NCBI GenBank assembly: GCA_029260765.1
Contig: JAJDCP010000189.1
Location: 1 to 53,264, forward strand
Length of the DNA: 53,264 nt
Source: Planctomycetota bacterium
GTDB lineage: Bacteria > Planctomycetota > J058 > JAJDCP01
Direction: 5' to 3'
The first letter of the stretch is position 1. Each line of letters starts with the position of its first letter. Under the pieces are notes generated by a model. It did no database searches, was not told where the DNA came from, and was given only the letters and a program-made list of their open reading frames with translations. A program made the translations under genes and the position numbers. Shown here in pieces: positions 52,356-53,264 of the stretch.

Positions 52356-53009
52356 GTGGGTCTGTGGGATGGGCAAACGGTGAGGGACACCTTGATCCGT
52401 CGTGTCACCGCCAGCTTGAAAGCTGCGGGCGGAGACGTCGGTTACCCCGAGTATGTCGAGAAACTTTGCGACTCCCTTGAGCTCGGGCATCACGCAGCCA
52501 AGGCCTACTGCTGGTACATCGACCATCTAACGGCTGCTGACGGGGAACTGAAGATCCTCGGTGGCATGGACTTCTGGCTCGCCCGCCTCGGGTATGAGCT
52601 GCGCGTGCTCGAACGCGCTCTCGAGGACTTTCTGATCCACACCCGCATCAGCGGAGAAGAAGGCCACCACGTCAGTCCCCCCAAGAAGGACTCCGAGGCG
52701 ACCTTCTACAAAGTCGATGCCATGCTGCGCGACCTGTTCTCGAGCCGCAAATTCCGGGATGCCTACAGCGCGCCCACGGACGGCCAGGGGCAGCACGAGC
52801 TGCCCCTGAGCCAGGGCCTGGCCCGGCTCTACCGCGAGCTTCACGACATGGCCGGGGACATCGAGCATCTCGAGACCAAAGAGCTCTCGGCCAGCGATCT
52901 CAGCCACCAGCTGATGGACATCGAGCTCGGGCTGGGATACAAAACCCTGCCCTGTCTCGCAGATATGGCCCCCGCGATCCGCCATCAGTGGGCACGGGTG
53001 AAGTACTAG
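52356..53009 (+). CDS. Helical protein of unknown function
   Basis: A 217-residue protein predicted almost wholly helical (VGYPEYVEKLCDSLELGHHA, LARLGYELRVLERALEDFLI, SQGLARLYRELHDMAGDIEH), without signal peptide or membrane segment. The GTG start at 52356 has GGGG about 5 bases upstream and a good promoter; a GTG 8 codons later is an alternative. No family is recognised. It is a single gene, followed by tandem and palindromic repeats. Confidence 0.7.
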   Translation: MGLWDGQTVRDTLIRRVTASLKAAGGDVGYPEYVEKLCDSLELGHHAAKAYCWYIDHLTAADGELKILGGMDFWLARLGYELRVLERALEDFLIHTRISGEEGHHVSPPKKDSEATFYKVDAMLRDLFSSRKFRDAYSAPTDGQGQHELPLSQGLARLYRELHDMAGDIEHLETKELSASDLSHQLMDIELGLGYKTLPCLADMAPAIRHQWARVKY

Positions 53010-53010
53010 C

Positions 53011-53141
53011 CGGATCGATCTCTGCCCGCACGTTTGCGGCGGTCTGTGACCGCCGGCTGGATCTCTGCCCACTCGTTTTCGGCGCCCTGTAGCGGCGGTC
53101 TGTGACCGCCGGCTGGATCTCTGCCCACTCGTTTTCGGCGC
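53011..53141. repeat. 56-bp tandem repeat with internal palindromes
   Basis: Two copies (53036-53085 and 53092-53141) share 50 identical bases at a period of 56 bp, and a partial, diverged copy lies at 53011-53035. Each contains CGGCGGTC-TGT-GACCGCCG, a perfect 8-bp hairpin with a 3-base loop, and the tail CTCGTTTTCGGCGC. The left flank of the second hairpin reads TGTAGCGGCGG, reminiscent of the TGTAGGGGCGGG element 60 bp further on. Confidence 0.85.
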
Positions 53142-53197
53142 TCATAGAGACTGTCTCACGTAAGAAGATCCAAGCCATCAGTCGCTTTGGATTGTCA

Positions 53198-53251
53198 TGT
53201 AGGGGCGGGGTTTACCCCTGCCCGAGGGAGGGGGTAAACCCCTCCCCTACA
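53198..53251. repeat. Dispersed palindromic repeat (TGTAGGGGCGGG family), copy 3
   Basis: A 54-bp element with the same ends and length as copy 1 (TGTAGGGGCGGG ... CCTCCCCTACA), folding as GGGTAAACCCC-type and GGGCGGGG/CCCTGCCC stems. It is placed after the last gene and next to the 56-bp repeats. Confidence 0.8.
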
Positions 53252-53264
53252 GGAAGAACGGTCG

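Noticed and set aside
53011..53141. CRISPR array
   Set aside because: Only two full repeats with an identical short interval, no unique spacers and no cas genes.
52900..53178. A minus-strand frame through the 56-bp repeats
   Set aside because: It overlaps the end of a convincing gene and is built from the repeat itself.

Overview
The window is about 53 kb of GC-rich bacterial chromosome, tightly packed with about 34 protein genes, many of them in short operons with 1-4 bp overlaps. No rRNA, tRNA, CRISPR array, phage or insertion sequence was recognised. The gene set suggests a complex free-living Gram-negative-type bacterium, with Planctomycetota or Myxococcota as the nearest guesses. It includes a 1,600-residue NAD-glutamate dehydrogenase, a tail-anchored eukaryote-like Ser/Thr kinase, a MYXO-CTERM-like sorted surface protein, HEAT and TPR proteins, an RND/MMPL exporter, an AmmeMemoRadiSam enzyme, an eL13-like protein and many low-complexity proteins. 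Phylum is an inference only; no marker gene settles it.

Layout. 1-5 kb: the 3' end of a Gly/Ala-repeat protein, then a minus-strand run (GyrI-like protein, glycosyltransferase-methyltransferase fusion, CPBP membrane protease, nucleotidyltransferase-like protein with a GYPGQ tail). 5.3-15.2 kb: a plus-strand run (Trm112-like protein, large NAD-GDH, Ski2-like helicase, MMPL exporter). 15.4-18.8 kb: surface protein with a C-terminal sorting tail, and a kinase. 19-22.7 kb, minus strand: short-chain dehydrogenase, EttA-type ABC-F factor, TPR protein. 22.8-25 kb, plus strand: P5C dehydrogenase and a small membrane protein. With the GDH, P5C dehydrogenase gives a proline-to-glutamate-to-2-oxoglutarate route. 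25-29 kb, minus strand: acidic repeat protein, DapF, HEAT/amidotransferase-like lipid-exported protein, thymidine kinase.

29.2-41.7 kb is the accessory-looking part. It holds an HD-domain protein with a huge Ser/Ala/Pro and Gly/Gln/Pro repeat tail, two adjacent proteins built from a duplicated module carrying an invariant C-x2-C-x3-H-P-x3-C motif, and a 1,250-residue protein with five tandem Ig-like plus CNA-B-like modules. The cluster is bounded by a promoter at about 29.2 kb and terminators at 34.3 and 41.65 kb. None of these four proteins has a signal peptide. I recognise no described system here, and it is my main candidate for something new. The HD protein's frame is broken by one in-frame TAA inside a repeat and then stays open for 342 more codons up to a perfect terminator.

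41.7-53 kb: small zinc-ribbon membrane protein, eL13-like protein, AmrS radical SAM enzyme, TMTC-like membrane glycosyltransferase with TPRs, an ABC transporter pair with an unusual ATPase, a von Willebrand A membrane protein, a sigma-54-type response regulator with an altered GAFTGA loop, and two uncharacterised proteins. Three copies of a palindromic TGTAGGGGCGGG element are scattered at 1.9, 18.9 and 53.2 kb, and a 56-bp tandem repeat sits at 53.0 kb.
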